Shown one piece after another: positions 27,873-37,310 of a stretch of DNA of 64,000 bases (within the stretch, counting starts at the first letter, position 1; each line of letters begins with the position of its first letter). This stretch comes from Halomicrococcus gelatinilyticus (GTDB taxonomy: Archaea; Halobacteriota; Halobacteria; Halobacteriales; Haladaptataceae), in contig CP100465.1 of the NCBI GenBank assembly GCA_024227995.1, forward strand, positions 744,001 to 808,000, in the 5' to 3' direction. A program made the translations under genes and the position numbers. Below the pieces are notes generated by a model. The model was not told the DNA's origin, made no database searches, and worked only from the letters and a program-made list of their open reading frames with translations.

Positions 27873-27983
27873 ACACGCTCGTTGGCGTGTAACCCCAAAA
27901 AGAGCCGCGCCTAACTGTTTAGGTCCGCGGTGAGCGACCGCTCGGCGGGGAGCGATTCGAAAGCGAGAGCGCGCGAGGCGGCG

Positions 27984-29138
27984 CTAGAAGCCCTTGCCGA
28001 GCAGTTCGCGGGCGATGACGTTCTTCTGTATCTCGGTCGTCCCCTCGTAGATCTGGGTGATCTTCGCGTCGCGGTAGAGCCGTTCGACGTCGAAGTCGTT
28101 GACGTAGCCGGAGCCGCCGTGGATCTGGACGGCCTCGTCGGCGACCTCGACCGCGATGCGGGAGGCGTACTCCTTGGCCATCGACGCGAGCTGCGTCAGG
28201 TTGCCCTCGTCGTTCTCGACGCTCCACGCGGACTTGTAGGTGAGGTTCCGGGCGGCCTCGGTCTGGGTGTGCATCTCGGCGAGCTTGTGCTGGATGGCCT
28301 GGAACTCCGAGATGGAGCGGTCGAACTGTTCCCGCTCCTGTGCGTACTCCAGCGCGCGCTCGGCGGCACCCTTGGCGATGCCGACGCCCTGGGCCGCCAC
28401 CGCCGTCCGCGTCTCGTCGAAGAACTGCATGAGCTGGAGGAAGCCCATCCCGCGGGTGCCGACGAGGTTCTCCTCGGGGACGCGCACGTCGTCGAAGATG
28501 AGTTCGGCGGTGTCGGAGGCGCGGATGCCCAGCTTGCCCGTGATCTTGTCGGCCTCGAAGCCGTCGCGGTCGGACTCGACGACGATCTGGGAGAAGCCGG
28601 AGTAGCGGTCGTCGACGTCGGGGTCGGTCTGGCACATCACGACGAAGTAGTCGCCGATGGACCCGTTCGTGATCCACATCTTGTTGCCGTTGATGACCCA
28701 CTCGTCGCCGTCCTTCTCCGCCGTCGTCGAGACGCTGGAGACGTCGGAGCCGGTGTCGGGTTCGCTGATGGCCGTCCCCATGACGGCGTCGCCCTCCGCG
28801 ACCGGCGTGAGGTACTTCTCCTTCTGCTCCTCGGTACCGAACTCGATGATTGCGTCGGCACCGAACGCGGCGCTGGTGATGCAGAGCCCGATGCCGGGGT
28901 CGACCGCGAACAGTTCCTCGGTGATGATCGCAGTTTCAAGGGGTGAGTAGCCCGCACCGCCGTACTCGACGGGGATGTTCGCGCCGGTCAGCCCCATCTT
29001 GGCGGCCTCGTCCATGACCTCCCAGGGGTACTTCTCTTCGACGTCGTACTCCTTCGCGACGGGTGCCACCTCGTTCTCCGCGAAGCGACGCACCTCCTCG
29101 CGGACGGCCTGCTGCTCTTCGGTCAGTCCGAATTCCAT
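27984..29138 (-). CDS. Acyl-CoA dehydrogenase (second copy)
   Basis: 384 aa. Opens MEFGLTEEQQAVREEVRRFA; shows AISEPDTGSDVSSVSTTAEK, GNKMWITNGSIGDYFVV, IQHKLAEMHTQTEAARNLTY and the ending IYEGTTEIQKNVIARELLG. A flavoprotein that introduces the double bond in fatty-acid beta-oxidation. It is divergent (115 bp) from the hydroxyacyl-CoA dehydrogenase/enoyl-CoA hydratase fusion, so three successive steps of beta-oxidation are controlled from one intergenic region. It differs clearly from the copy at 2791-3918, so the two probably serve different chain lengths or branched acyl-CoAs. Confidence 0.93.
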   Translation of the reverse strand: MEFGLTEEQQAVREEVRRFAENEVAPVAKEYDVEEKYPWEVMDEAAKMGLTGANIPVEYGGAGYSPLETAIITEELFAVDPGIGLCITSAAFGADAIIEFGTEEQKEKYLTPVAEGDAVMGTAISEPDTGSDVSSVSTTAEKDGDEWVINGNKMWITNGSIGDYFVVMCQTDPDVDDRYSGFSQIVVESDRDGFEADKITGKLGIRASDTAELIFDDVRVPEENLVGTRGMGFLQLMQFFDETRTAVAAQGVGIAKGAAERALEYAQEREQFDRSISEFQAIQHKLAEMHTQTEAARNLTYKSAWSVENDEGNLTQLASMAKEYASRIAVEVADEAVQIHGGSGYVNDFDVERLYRDAKITQIYEGTTEIQKNVIARELLGKGF

Positions 29139-29253
29139 AGCGGGTGCTTGTGGGGCCAGTGGTAAATCGTTTTGTAACCGCGAATAAACCTGCGGAGAGT
29201 TTGTAGATTCCGATAGAGAAACGTTGAAACACTCCCATGTAGAGCATCCACGC

Positions 29254-31221
29254 ATGGAGCTCGACGATATCAACACCATCACCGTTCTCGGAGCCGGCAA
29301 CATGGGCCACGGCATCGCCGAAGTCGCGGCGCTGGCCGGCTACGACGTCAACCTCCGCGACATCAAGGAGGAGTTCGTCCAGAACGGCTACGACCAGATC
29401 GAGTGGAGCCTCGGGAAGCTGGCCGAGAAAGAGCAGATCAGCGAGGAGGAGGCCGACGCCGCCCTCGACCGCGTAACGGCGCTCGTCGACCTCGAAGCGG
29501 CCGTCGAGGACGCCGACTTCGTCATCGAGGCCGTCCCGGAGAAGATGGAGATCAAGAAGGACGTGTACGGCGACCTGGAGCAGTACGCACCCGAGCGGAC
29601 CGTCTTCGCCACGAACACGTCCAGTCTCTCCATCACCGACCTGTCGGAGGTGACCGAACGCCCCGAGAAGTTCTGCGGGATGCACTTCTTCAACCCGCCG
29701 GTCCGGATGCAGCTCGTCGAGGTCATCACGGGCGCGCACACCGACGACGAGGTCCTCGACCTCACCGAGGACCTCGCGGAGGACCTGGGCAAGACGCCCG
29801 TCCGCGTCCGCAAGGACAGCCCCGGATTCATCGTCAACCGCGTGCTCGTTCCGCTGATGAACGAGGCCGCGTGGATGGTCGAGTCCGGCGACGCCACCGT
29901 CGCCGAGGTCGACAGCGCCACGAAGTTCGACATCGGCCTGCCGATGGGGAGCTTCGAACTCGCCGACCAGGTCGGCATCGACGTCGGCTACCACGTCATG
30001 GAGTACATGTACGACGTCATCGGCGAGGCGTACGAGCCCTGCCCGCTCCTGGAGGAGAAGGTCGAGAACGAGGAGCTCGGCAAGAAAACCGGCAAGGGGT
30101 TTTACGACTACGAGGACGGCGGCGTCGACATCCCCACCGACGCCGGCACCGAGGCCGCGGTCCTGCGCCTGCAGGCCGTGATGGCCAACGAGGTCGCGAA
30201 GCTCGTCGGCAACGACGTCGCGCCCGCTGACGAGATCGACGAGGCCGTCATGCTCGGCGCTGGCTTCCCCGAGGGGCCGGCGAAGATGGCCGACGACGCC
30301 GGCCTGGACGACCTCCTCGACACCCTCGAAGACCTCCACGAGGAGACCGGCGAGGAGCGCTACGCGCCCGCCGACTACCTTCGCGAGGCCGCCGAACAGG
30401 GCGGCTTCTACGGCGAGGAGGACGAGGACGAGAGCGAGGAGTACGACGCCATCCGCGTCGAGCGCGACGGCAACGTCGCCCACGTCGTCCTCGACCGGCC
30501 GCACCGCATGAACACCATCAGCGAGCAGTTGCTCGACGACCTCGGCGACGCCGTCGACGCGCTGGCCGATGACGACGACGTGCGCGCGCTCCTGCTCACC
30601 GGCGAGGGCGACAAGGCGTTCTCCGCCGGCGCGGACGTCCAGAGCATGGCCGCCGGCGGCGCGGACCCGCTCTCGGCCGTCGAGCTCTCGCGGAAGGGCC
30701 AGCAGACGTTCGGCAAGCTGGAGTCCTGTCCGATGCCGGTCGTCGCGGCCGTCGACGGCTACTGCCTCGGCGGCGGGATGGAGCTCTCGATGTGCGCCGA
30801 CATGCGCATCGCCACCGAGCGCTCGGAGTTCGGCCAGCCCGAGCACGACCTCGGCCTGCTGCCCGGCTGGGGCGGCACGCAGCGCCTCCAGCACATCGTC
30901 GGCGAGGGCCGCGCGAAGGAGATCATCTTCACCGCGGAGCGCTTCGACCCCGAGACGATGGCCGACTACGGCTTCGTCAACGAGGTCGTCGAGACCGACG
31001 AGTTCGAGGACCGCGCGTGGGAGCTCGCCCGCGACCTCGCCGCCGGCCCGCCCATCGCCCAGGAGTACACCAAGCGCGCCATGCTGAAGGGCTGGGAGGA
31101 CACCGAGGCCGGCCTGGAGATCGAGGCCCAGGCGTTCGGCCACCTCATGGCCACCGACGACCTGATGGAAGGCATCACGGCGTTCATGGGCGACGGGGAC
31201 CCGGACTTCGAAGGGAAGTGA
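29254..31221 (+). CDS. 3-hydroxyacyl-CoA dehydrogenase / enoyl-CoA hydratase fusion
   Basis: 655 aa. Residues 1 to about 385 are L-3-hydroxyacyl-CoA dehydrogenase: NAD motif VLGAGNMGHG (11-20), EAVPEKMEIK, and the catalytic histidine H144 in CGMHFFNPPVRM, then the C-terminal helical domain (DSPGFIVNRVLVPLMNEAAW). An acidic linker (EEDEDESEEYDA) leads to a crotonase domain (about 400-655) with SAGADVQSMAAGG, YCLGGGMELSMCADM and FGQPEHDLGLLPGWGGTQR; both glutamates needed for hydration are present. The domain order is opposite to bacterial FadB. The ATG at 29254 is chosen because the Rossmann strand starts eight residues later. Its last codons recur twice downstream. Confidence 0.93.
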   Translation: MELDDINTITVLGAGNMGHGIAEVAALAGYDVNLRDIKEEFVQNGYDQIEWSLGKLAEKEQISEEEADAALDRVTALVDLEAAVEDADFVIEAVPEKMEIKKDVYGDLEQYAPERTVFATNTSSLSITDLSEVTERPEKFCGMHFFNPPVRMQLVEVITGAHTDDEVLDLTEDLAEDLGKTPVRVRKDSPGFIVNRVLVPLMNEAAWMVESGDATVAEVDSATKFDIGLPMGSFELADQVGIDVGYHVMEYMYDVIGEAYEPCPLLEEKVENEELGKKTGKGFYDYEDGGVDIPTDAGTEAAVLRLQAVMANEVAKLVGNDVAPADEIDEAVMLGAGFPEGPAKMADDAGLDDLLDTLEDLHEETGEERYAPADYLREAAEQGGFYGEEDEDESEEYDAIRVERDGNVAHVVLDRPHRMNTISEQLLDDLGDAVDALADDDDVRALLLTGEGDKAFSAGADVQSMAAGGADPLSAVELSRKGQQTFGKLESCPMPVVAAVDGYCLGGGMELSMCADMRIATERSEFGQPEHDLGLLPGWGGTQRLQHIVGEGRAKEIIFTAERFDPETMADYGFVNEVVETDEFEDRAWELARDLAAGPPIAQEYTKRAMLKGWEDTEAGLEIEAQAFGHLMATDDLMEGITAFMGDGDPDFEGK

Positions 31222-31347
31222 CGGAGTCACTTTCCCGGTGACCCGGTTCGGCGTCGCAGACGGTGAGCCGAACTTCGAGGGGAAGTGAGGCGAACGTCGT
31301 CAGAGCTCGTCTCTGACGGAAGCGAACCGGACTTCGAGGGGAAGTAA
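31201..31347 (+). repeat. Three copies of the fusion gene's 3' end
   Basis: A 21-bp element with core acttcgaggggaagt and a stop codon occurs at 31201-31221 (the real gene end), 31268-31288 and 31327-31347. Each copy reads P-D/N-F-E-G-K-stop in its own frame. The sequences between copies are unrelated and GC-rich. The rest of the gap up to the tRNA (to 31476) has no gene; tttaaac near 31441 may be the tRNA promoter. Confidence 0.7.
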
Positions 31348-31476
31348 CTCCGCTCGATTTTGTTTCCGCGCTGGAGTGCTTCGTTTTCGCGTGGGAACCG
31401 TTGACGGGCGAAGCGGCCGCTGTCGGGCGAAGACGGAAGGTTTAAACTAATCTGGCGGGAACGAATGGATGCGCTC

Positions 31477-31551
31477 GCTCCGTTGGTGTAGTCCGGCCAA
31501 TCATTTCGGCCTTTCGAGCCGATGACCTGGGTTCAAATCCCAGACGGAGCA
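31477..31551 (+). tRNA. tRNA-Glu (anticodon TTC)
   Basis: 75 nt. Acceptor stem gctccgt/acggagc, anticodon stem tcggc/gccga with loop ctttcga (anticodon TTC), T arm ctggg-ttcaaat-cccag, discriminator A. No intron. TATA-like tttaaac about 36 nt upstream. A copy of its 3' end follows at 31648-31671. Confidence 0.95.
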
Positions 31552-31740
31552 CTACAGCGACCGAGTTTTTGCGAGGGAGCGAAGCGCGCACGGATGGGAT
31601 TTGAATCAGACCAGTCGCGCGCAGCGTAGCGAGCACGTCTGGGCGTGGTTCAAATCCCAGACGGAGCACTTCTCGCGACGCAAAACAACGCAGAGCCGAG
31701 CGTCCCCGTTTTGCCGGATAGAAAACCGAAATGCAACGAG
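31552..31740. other. Short tRNA-fragment-bearing gap before spoVR
   Basis: 189 bp without a gene. Besides the att-like repeat, gggatttgaatcagacc at 31596-31612 reads on the minus strand as a damaged T arm (gattcaaatccca), so tRNA pieces lie in both directions. The rest is GC-rich and featureless. Confidence 0.4.
31648..31671 (+). repeat. Direct repeat of the tRNA-Glu 3' end (att-like scar)
   Basis: The 24 bases from the T arm through the acceptor 3' end plus 'act' (ggttcaaatccc...gcact) are repeated exactly 118 bp after the same bases of the intact tRNA (31530-31553). Such repeats mark the two ends of elements integrated by tyrosine recombinases at tRNA genes. Only about 95 bp lie between, so no element remains. 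Confidence 0.6.
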
Positions 31741-33720
31741 TCACGCAAGCCACTCGTCGGGCTTGGTGTTGTAGTCGACCTCGGTGGCGGCGATGTCCTC
31801 GACCTCGCTCCAGGGGAGGTCGCGGGTCTCGAACTTGGTGCCGTCGTAGCGCAGTAGCTTGCCGACCTCCTCGGGTTCGGGTTCGCGGTCGCGCCGGCGG
31901 GCGATCTCGGCGTCGCGCTCGTCGACCTCCTTGACGATGGTCTTGAGGTTCACCGGGCGGCCCCAGAGGTCGTAGACGCGTTCGAGGGTGCGCTTGGCCT
32001 GCTCGACGTCGAGCATGACGCCGTTGTAGTGGTGGCCGAGCAGCAGTTCGTTGCGGTTCTTGTAGTTGCCGTCGTACACCGCGACGGTGGGCTTGCCGAA
32101 GTTGGTGAACTGCAGCATCAGCTTCTTCTTGACGTCCTGGTACTCCGTGCTGGTCACCCGGTAGTCGCCGGTCGTCTGGCTGAACTCGTAGGTGAAGTAG
32201 TTGTTGTCGGCGACGAACTCGTGGGTGAGGAAGCTGTCGAGGAACGTGACGTCGTTGTGGCTGGCGCGCACCTCGTACATCCGGTCCCAGCCGGCGGTGT
32301 AGTCGACGTCCGCGATGGCCGCCTCGACGCTGTCGTACCGCGCGTCGTCGATGAGGTACCGGGCGAACTGTTCGAGCGTCTCCTGGCTCACCGCCTCGAC
32401 GAACCCCTGGTTCTGGAGCTTGCAGAGCGAGAAGTGCCGCTCGGCCAGCCCCTCGTAGGTCAGCACCTTCCAGGGGTACGTCTCGACGTCGACCTCGCCG
32501 TCGCGGGCTTGGTCGAGCGCCTCGTGGTCGACGGCGTCGTCCCGGAGGTCGGCCAGCGCGTCGAGGTCGGCCGGGTCGACGGTGTCCAGAGCGGGGTCGG
32601 GCTCCAGCAGTTCCTGGACGCGGTCGAAGTCGACGACGTCGTGGAAGTTGCGCCACGTGACCCCCTCGACGCGCAGGAGCTTGCGCGCCACCTCGCGGCG
32701 GTTCTCCGTGTTCTCGATGTACTCCCAGAGCTGCTTGCCGAGCTTGTAGGGGTTCAGGCCCGGCGACCCGAGCACGCGCGCCTGGTGGTCGGCGTACTCG
32801 ACGAACTCGTCGGTGCCGGCGAACCGCTCCTCGCCCATCATCATCGACTCCCAGTAGGCGGCCCACCCCTCGTTCATCACCTTCGTCGTCTTCTGGGCGG
32901 CGAAGTAGTACGACTCCGCGCGCAGCATCTCGAGGACCTCCAGTTGCCACGTCTCCATCTCCACGGCCTTGCCCTCCTCCTCGTCGAACGCCTTGCCGTG
33001 GTCGCGCAGGAACGCGAGCAGGTCCTTCTCCGGTTCGTCGAGTTCGCCGGCCCGCCGCTCCTCCTGGGCCTCCAGCCACTCCTCGTCGAACACCTGCTGG
33101 CGCACCTCGTCGCTCAGCGCCATCTCGTCGAGGCGGTCGGTGAGTTCGTCCGTCTCGCGGTCCTCGTCGACGCCGCGGTCGTCGCGCTTGAACGCCGCGT
33201 GCTGGTCGATGTTGTCCTGCAGGCAGAGCACGCTGTCGATCCACTTCTCGACCTCCTCGCGGTCGATCTCGGGGTCGGCCATGATCTCCTGGATGCGGTC
33301 GGCGTGGCGCTCCAGCAGCGCGGCCGCGTCCAGTTCGTCGGCGAACATCCCGTACCAGCGGTTGTTGGCGAAGAAGTCCGAGTGGGCCTCGACGTGCGTG
33401 ATGACCGCCTTCTGGTCGGCGAGGCCGTTGGACTCCTGGAGGAACGCGTGGGCCGGGTCGTCGTTGATGACGATCTCGAACGCCTTGCCCCCGCCGTACT
33501 GGCCCTGCTTCTGCTGGCGGTCGTACTTCATCCCCCACCGCCAGTGTGGGTACCGCTCCTGGAACCCGTCGTAGGCGATGAGCTCGTTCATCTCGTCGTA
33601 GTCGACGATCCAGTAGTTCACCGGGTAGGGGTCGAGGCCGAGCTTCTGTGCGAGCTTGCGGGCCTCGACGACCGGTTCCGTCACGCTGTCGGCGGCGTTG
33701 AGCTTGGTCCGTTCGTTCAT
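31741..33720 (-). CDS. spoVR: SpoVR-family protein
   Basis: 659 aa, long for the family because of an acidic insertion around residues 175-235. The N-terminal domain shows [26 protein letters not shown] family sequence, [22 protein letters not shown], and [18 protein letters not shown]; the central conserved part has [16 protein letters not shown] and [19 protein letters not shown]; the C-terminus resembles the E. coli YcgB tail. Biochemical function is unknown; in bacteria the gene travels with prkA (yeaG) and yeaH and is induced in stationary phase or sporulation. It is last of the prkA-prkA-DUF444-spoVR operon and overlaps the DUF444 stop by four bases. Confidence 0.92.
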   Translation of the reverse strand: MNERTKLNAADSVTEPVVEARKLAQKLGLDPYPVNYWIVDYDEMNELIAYDGFQERYPHWRWGMKYDRQQKQGQYGGGKAFEIVINDDPAHAFLQESNGLADQKAVITHVEAHSDFFANNRWYGMFADELDAAALLERHADRIQEIMADPEIDREEVEKWIDSVLCLQDNIDQHAAFKRDDRGVDEDRETDELTDRLDEMALSDEVRQQVFDEEWLEAQEERRAGELDEPEKDLLAFLRDHGKAFDEEEGKAVEMETWQLEVLEMLRAESYYFAAQKTTKVMNEGWAAYWESMMMGEERFAGTDEFVEYADHQARVLGSPGLNPYKLGKQLWEYIENTENRREVARKLLRVEGVTWRNFHDVVDFDRVQELLEPDPALDTVDPADLDALADLRDDAVDHEALDQARDGEVDVETYPWKVLTYEGLAERHFSLCKLQNQGFVEAVSQETLEQFARYLIDDARYDSVEAAIADVDYTAGWDRMYEVRASHNDVTFLDSFLTHEFVADNNYFTYEFSQTTGDYRVTSTEYQDVKKKLMLQFTNFGKPTVAVYDGNYKNRNELLLGHHYNGVMLDVEQAKRTLERVYDLWGRPVNLKTIVKEVDERDAEIARRRDREPEPEEVGKLLRYDGTKFETRDLPWSEVEDIAATEVDYNTKPDEWLA

Positions 33721-35027
33721 GATTCCTCCGTGCTGAGAATCTCGTAGATGGCGTCGGTCACGTCGCCGGGGCCGTTGACGTAGCCCACGGCGACGTTGTC
33801 CTCCTCGCCCAGGTGCTTCTCGACCTCCTCGGCGTGGGTCGCGTTGATCGCCTTCCCGTCGGGCTGGGTCTCGACGTAGGCGTGGAGGTTCGCCGGCACC
33901 TCGTTCATCAACGGGATGACGTTCTCCTCGGTGTCGTTGCGGCTGTTCTCGCTGTCACCCGCGGCGAACACGTACCGGTTCCACTCGCTCCAGGGGTACT
34001 CGGTTTCGAGTATCTCGGCGGCGAGCTCGTACGCCGACGATATCTTCGTCCCGCCGCCCGAGCGGATGCCGAAGAAGTCCTCGCGCTCGACGCGCCACGC
34101 CTCGGCGTCGTGGGCGATGTAGACGAACTCGGCGTTGTCGTACTTGCCGGTGAGATACCAGTCCAGCGGGGTGAACGTCCGCTCGACGAGTTCGCGCTTC
34201 TTCTCGCGCATCGACCCGGAGACGTCGCGGATGTTGACGACGACGACGTTCTTCTCGCGCTCCTCGACGATCTCGGGGTAGCGGTAGCGCTCGTCCTCGC
34301 GCCGGAACGGCACGTGGCGGATGCCCTGCTCGCGGATCTTCTGGGCGGTCGGGGTCGGCGTGACGTTCGCCTCCATCTCGTCGATGGAGGACCACTTCGC
34401 CGTCGCGTCGTCGTCGAGGTCGGCGTAGTTCTCCTCGATCCAGTGCTTCGAGACGGTGAGGTTGTTCGTCCGCGCCCACTCGAACACCTCGTCGGGGCCC
34501 CAGTCCTCGACCCCCATCGCCTCGCGGACGTAGTCGGGGTCGAAGTCCATCGACAGCTTCCGCTTGAGCCCCTCCTTGAACATGCGCTCGAAGTCGAGGG
34601 TGCTGTCGGGGCCGGTCTTGGTGACGTCGGTGAAGTCGCCCTCGACCTCCTCGATGACCTCCTTGCCCTTCGGTTCGAGGTCGAGGCCGAGTTCGTCGTC
34701 GAGCTCCTCGGCGAACTCCTCGGGGTCCATCTCGTAGTAGCCGTGCTCGCCGCCCTCGTCGCCGGGGTCGCCGTCCTCGTCGCCGTCGTCGCCGGGCTGG
34801 GGCTGGGGGTCGCCGACCGGGTCGCCGACGTCCGGGTCGCCCTGGCCGACGCCGCCGCGGTCGCGCTGGTCGTACTCGAACTCCGGCAGGTCGACGATCT
34901 TGATCGGGACGTGGATCTGGTCCGGGAGGCTCTGACCGAGGTCGCCGTACTGGATGAACTCGGAGAGGTCCTCGCGGCGCTGTTCACCGACTTCCCGGTA
35001 CCGTTCGAGGTCGTCTCTCAGTCCCAT
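33717..35027 (-). CDS. yeaH: DUF444/UPF0229 (YeaH-like) von Willebrand-type protein
   Basis: 436 aa. The N-terminal third matches UPF0229: [20 protein letters not shown] and [14 protein letters not shown], followed by a Gly/Asp-rich acidic spacer. The second half is a von Willebrand A-like domain with the metal-binding DVSGSM motif ([16 protein letters not shown]) and later [15 protein letters not shown]. In bacteria YeaH acts with the PrkA/YeaG kinase in the nutrient-stress response. Its start overlaps the end of the upstream prkA by ten bases and its stop overlaps the spoVR start by four, so the set is tightly coupled. Confidence 0.9.
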   Translation of the reverse strand: MGLRDDLERYREVGEQRREDLSEFIQYGDLGQSLPDQIHVPIKIVDLPEFEYDQRDRGGVGQGDPDVGDPVGDPQPQPGDDGDEDGDPGDEGGEHGYYEMDPEEFAEELDDELGLDLEPKGKEVIEEVEGDFTDVTKTGPDSTLDFERMFKEGLKRKLSMDFDPDYVREAMGVEDWGPDEVFEWARTNNLTVSKHWIEENYADLDDDATAKWSSIDEMEANVTPTPTAQKIREQGIRHVPFRREDERYRYPEIVEEREKNVVVVNIRDVSGSMREKKRELVERTFTPLDWYLTGKYDNAEFVYIAHDAEAWRVEREDFFGIRSGGGTKISSAYELAAEILETEYPWSEWNRYVFAAGDSENSRNDTEENVIPLMNEVPANLHAYVETQPDGKAINATHAEEVEKHLGEEDNVAVGYVNGPGDVTDAIYEILSTEES

Positions 35028-37306
35028 TTGTAGCTCACCTGGTTCATGACGTGCTGGCTCGTCAGTTCGGCGGAGGCCGCCGAGTAGTCGAACAGTTCCT
35101 GCATGTTCTGGATGGTCTCCTCCTTCACCTCGGCCGTCTCCGTGTTGCCCGGCGGGTTCTCCCACTGGCCGGGCTCGAAGTCCTCGTACACTCGGCGGAC
35201 GTCCTCCCAGTCGTTGTTCGCGAGCACGGTCTTGATGATGGGAACCTCCTTCGGGTCGATGTCGCTCACCTGGAAGTCCTCCGAGCGGTTCTCCCAGGCG
35301 TGGCGGTTCAGCGCGGTGATGACCTTGTTGCGGCGGAACTCGGCCACGGCGGGGCTGGGCTGGTGGTCGTTGCCGTACGCGCCCGCGTCGAACCGGCCGA
35401 GGTGCTCGGTCTCGAACACCTTCATCTTCAGCGCGTCGGGTTCGACGCGCTCGCCGCGGTCGTTCTCGACGACGTCGTCGGACGCCCAGGCGTAGACGTG
35501 CTCGATGTACTCGGAGACGGTCTCCTCGTCGACCTGCCGCTCGCGCATGATGGCGTCGAGCACGTCGCTCTCCTGCTGCTGGAAGACGTGATTCTTCACC
35601 GGAACGAGGCGGTTCTCGTACTCGGTGCGCTCGCCGGTGGAGAACACGGGCGCGTCGCCGATGCTTTCGGCCATCGCGTTGAGGATGTCCCGGGGCATGA
35701 CGACGTTCTCCACGTCGTACTCGGGGTGGAAGCGGTCCTGCGTCTCGTTGAGCAGGTCCGCGATGACGTCCCTGGTGTAGGTGACGGGGATGCCCTGTTC
35801 GCCGTCGGTGGCGTCGTCGTCGAACTCCAGGTCGTCCTTCTCGATGCGCTCGTCGCCGTCCATCAGGTAGCCGCGGTCGAACAGCATCGCCTTGTCGACG
35901 AGGTCGCGGCCGGACGGCAGGTCGTCGTCGTCGAGCCGGGAGACGACGCTGTACAGCGCCGCCGCCTCGATCGCGTGCGGGGCGATCTCGCGGTCGCGGA
36001 CGACCTCGTCGCTGCCGCGCACCCGCACCGTCACCGGGGCCTGGTAGCGCGCCTCCACTGAGTCGTACTCCTCGGCGCCCCAGACCGCCGTCTCGTTCGT
36101 CAGTTCGCGACGGATGAGCTCCGCCTCGAGGCTGAGGTTGGTCAGGTACTTGAACTCGCGGCGGTCGAGCCGGCGCTTCAGCGCGCGCAGCGGGTCCTGT
36201 CCGCCCGCGTCGGCGTGCTGGTTCAGCTGGGCCTCCAGGTCGGGGTTGGAGATGATGACGAGCTGGGTGTCGACGTCCATCTGGATGCCCTTGTCGAGCT
36301 TCACCGACTTCTCGTCGGGGACGTTCAGCAACTTCTGGAGCAGGTCGGCGTGCTGGGCGGCGTCCTCGACGATGGTGAGGAGGCCGTTGCCCTGCGAGAG
36401 CACGCCGTCGTAGCTGAACGCCTGCGGGTTCTTGCGGCCCCGGGAGTCGAGCTCCTGCAGCATCCCCTGCATCCAGCTCCCGACGAGGCGCTGTTTCGGC
36501 TGGCCGCTGTCCTCCGAGTGGAGGACGCCGATGCCGTCGCCGACGTCGACGACGTAGTTCTTCACGCGCAGGTGTGCCGGGTCGGTGATGGCCGAGAACA
36601 GCTCGTCCTCGCCGTCGCGGCGGTACTTCTCCTCGAGGTAGTCGTACGCCTCGCGGCTGAACGGGTCGAGGCGGCCCTCGACCGTGATGTCGACGTGGTC
36701 GTCGACGCGCTCGTTCAGTTCGGCCAGCAGTCGCTCGCGCACCTCCGGCGGGAACGCGAGCAGCGGGTGGGCCTGGACCGGACTGGCGTACCAGTTCTCC
36801 TCGTCGGTCGTCGGTGCCTCGTCGCCGTAGGTCAGGCCGCCGCTGTCGGCGGCGGTGGCGACGTTCCACTCGACGGTGTACCGCCGGCCCTCGTCGGTCT
36901 TCGAGAACTCGCGCAGGCCGTTGACGAGACAGCGCTTGAGCTCGGACTTGCCGGTCGCCGTCGGGCCGGCGAACCAGATGATCTTCTCCTCCTTGCCGCG
37001 CCGGGCGGCGATGGAGCGGAGGTCGTCGACGAACGCGTTGAGCACCTCGGTGTTGCCGAGGATGGCGTGCTCGCCGTCGTTGTTCGGGTCGTCGAAGAAG
37101 CGGTAGCGCTCCTTCTCCTCGCCCTCCTCGACGACGGTCCGGGTGCCCATCGACTCGATGGCGTTGAGCAGGTACTTGCTCGCGTGCGCCGCGATGGACG
37201 GATTCTCGAAGGCGGCGTCGACGTACTCCGCGATGGTCATCGGCTCCTCGTAGGTCTCGTGGAGCTGGCGGTCGGCGTCCTCGACGAAGTCAGTTCCCTC
37301 GGTCAC
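35018..37306 (-). CDS. prkA: PrkA-type serine protein kinase / AAA ATPase, copy 1
   Basis: 762 aa with a PrkA AAA domain: Walker [31 protein letters not shown] sensor region, and the C-terminal kinase-like domain (about 560-700). It reads through from a GTG at 37306, four bases after the preceding prkA stop; GTG is the only sensible start giving [20 protein letters not shown], and the next in-frame ATG ([11 protein letters not shown]) would cost 22 residues. It diverges from copy 2 in length and sequence, so the pair probably act as different subunits rather than duplicates. Function by family: stress-linked protein kinase or Lon-like ATPase. Confidence 0.9.
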   Translation of the reverse strand: MTEGTDFVEDADRQLHETYEEPMTIAEYVDAAFENPSIAAHASKYLLNAIESMGTRTVVEEGEEKERYRFFDDPNNDGEHAILGNTEVLNAFVDDLRSIAARRGKEEKIIWFAGPTATGKSELKRCLVNGLREFSKTDEGRRYTVEWNVATAADSGGLTYGDEAPTTDEENWYASPVQAHPLLAFPPEVRERLLAELNERVDDHVDITVEGRLDPFSREAYDYLEEKYRRDGEDELFSAITDPAHLRVKNYVVDVGDGIGVLHSEDSGQPKQRLVGSWMQGMLQELDSRGRKNPQAFSYDGVLSQGNGLLTIVEDAAQHADLLQKLLNVPDEKSVKLDKGIQMDVDTQLVIISNPDLEAQLNQHADAGGQDPLRALKRRLDRREFKYLTNLSLEAELIRRELTNETAVWGAEEYDSVEARYQAPVTVRVRGSDEVVRDREIAPHAIEAAALYSVVSRLDDDDLPSGRDLVDKAMLFDRGYLMDGDERIEKDDLEFDDDATDGEQGIPVTYTRDVIADLLNETQDRFHPEYDVENVVMPRDILNAMAESIGDAPVFSTGERTEYENRLVPVKNHVFQQQESDVLDAIMRERQVDEETVSEYIEHVYAWASDDVVENDRGERVEPDALKMKVFETEHLGRFDAGAYGNDHQPSPAVAEFRRNKVITALNRHAWENRSEDFQVSDIDPKEVPIIKTVLANNDWEDVRRVYEDFEPGQWENPPGNTETAEVKEETIQNMQELFDYSAASAELTSQHVMNQVSYKWD

Positions 37307-37310
37307 TGCT

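Noticed and set aside
31442..31740. Protein-like LRLGFEPR repeats on the minus strand
   Set aside because: They are the antisense translation of tRNA T arms, not a gene.
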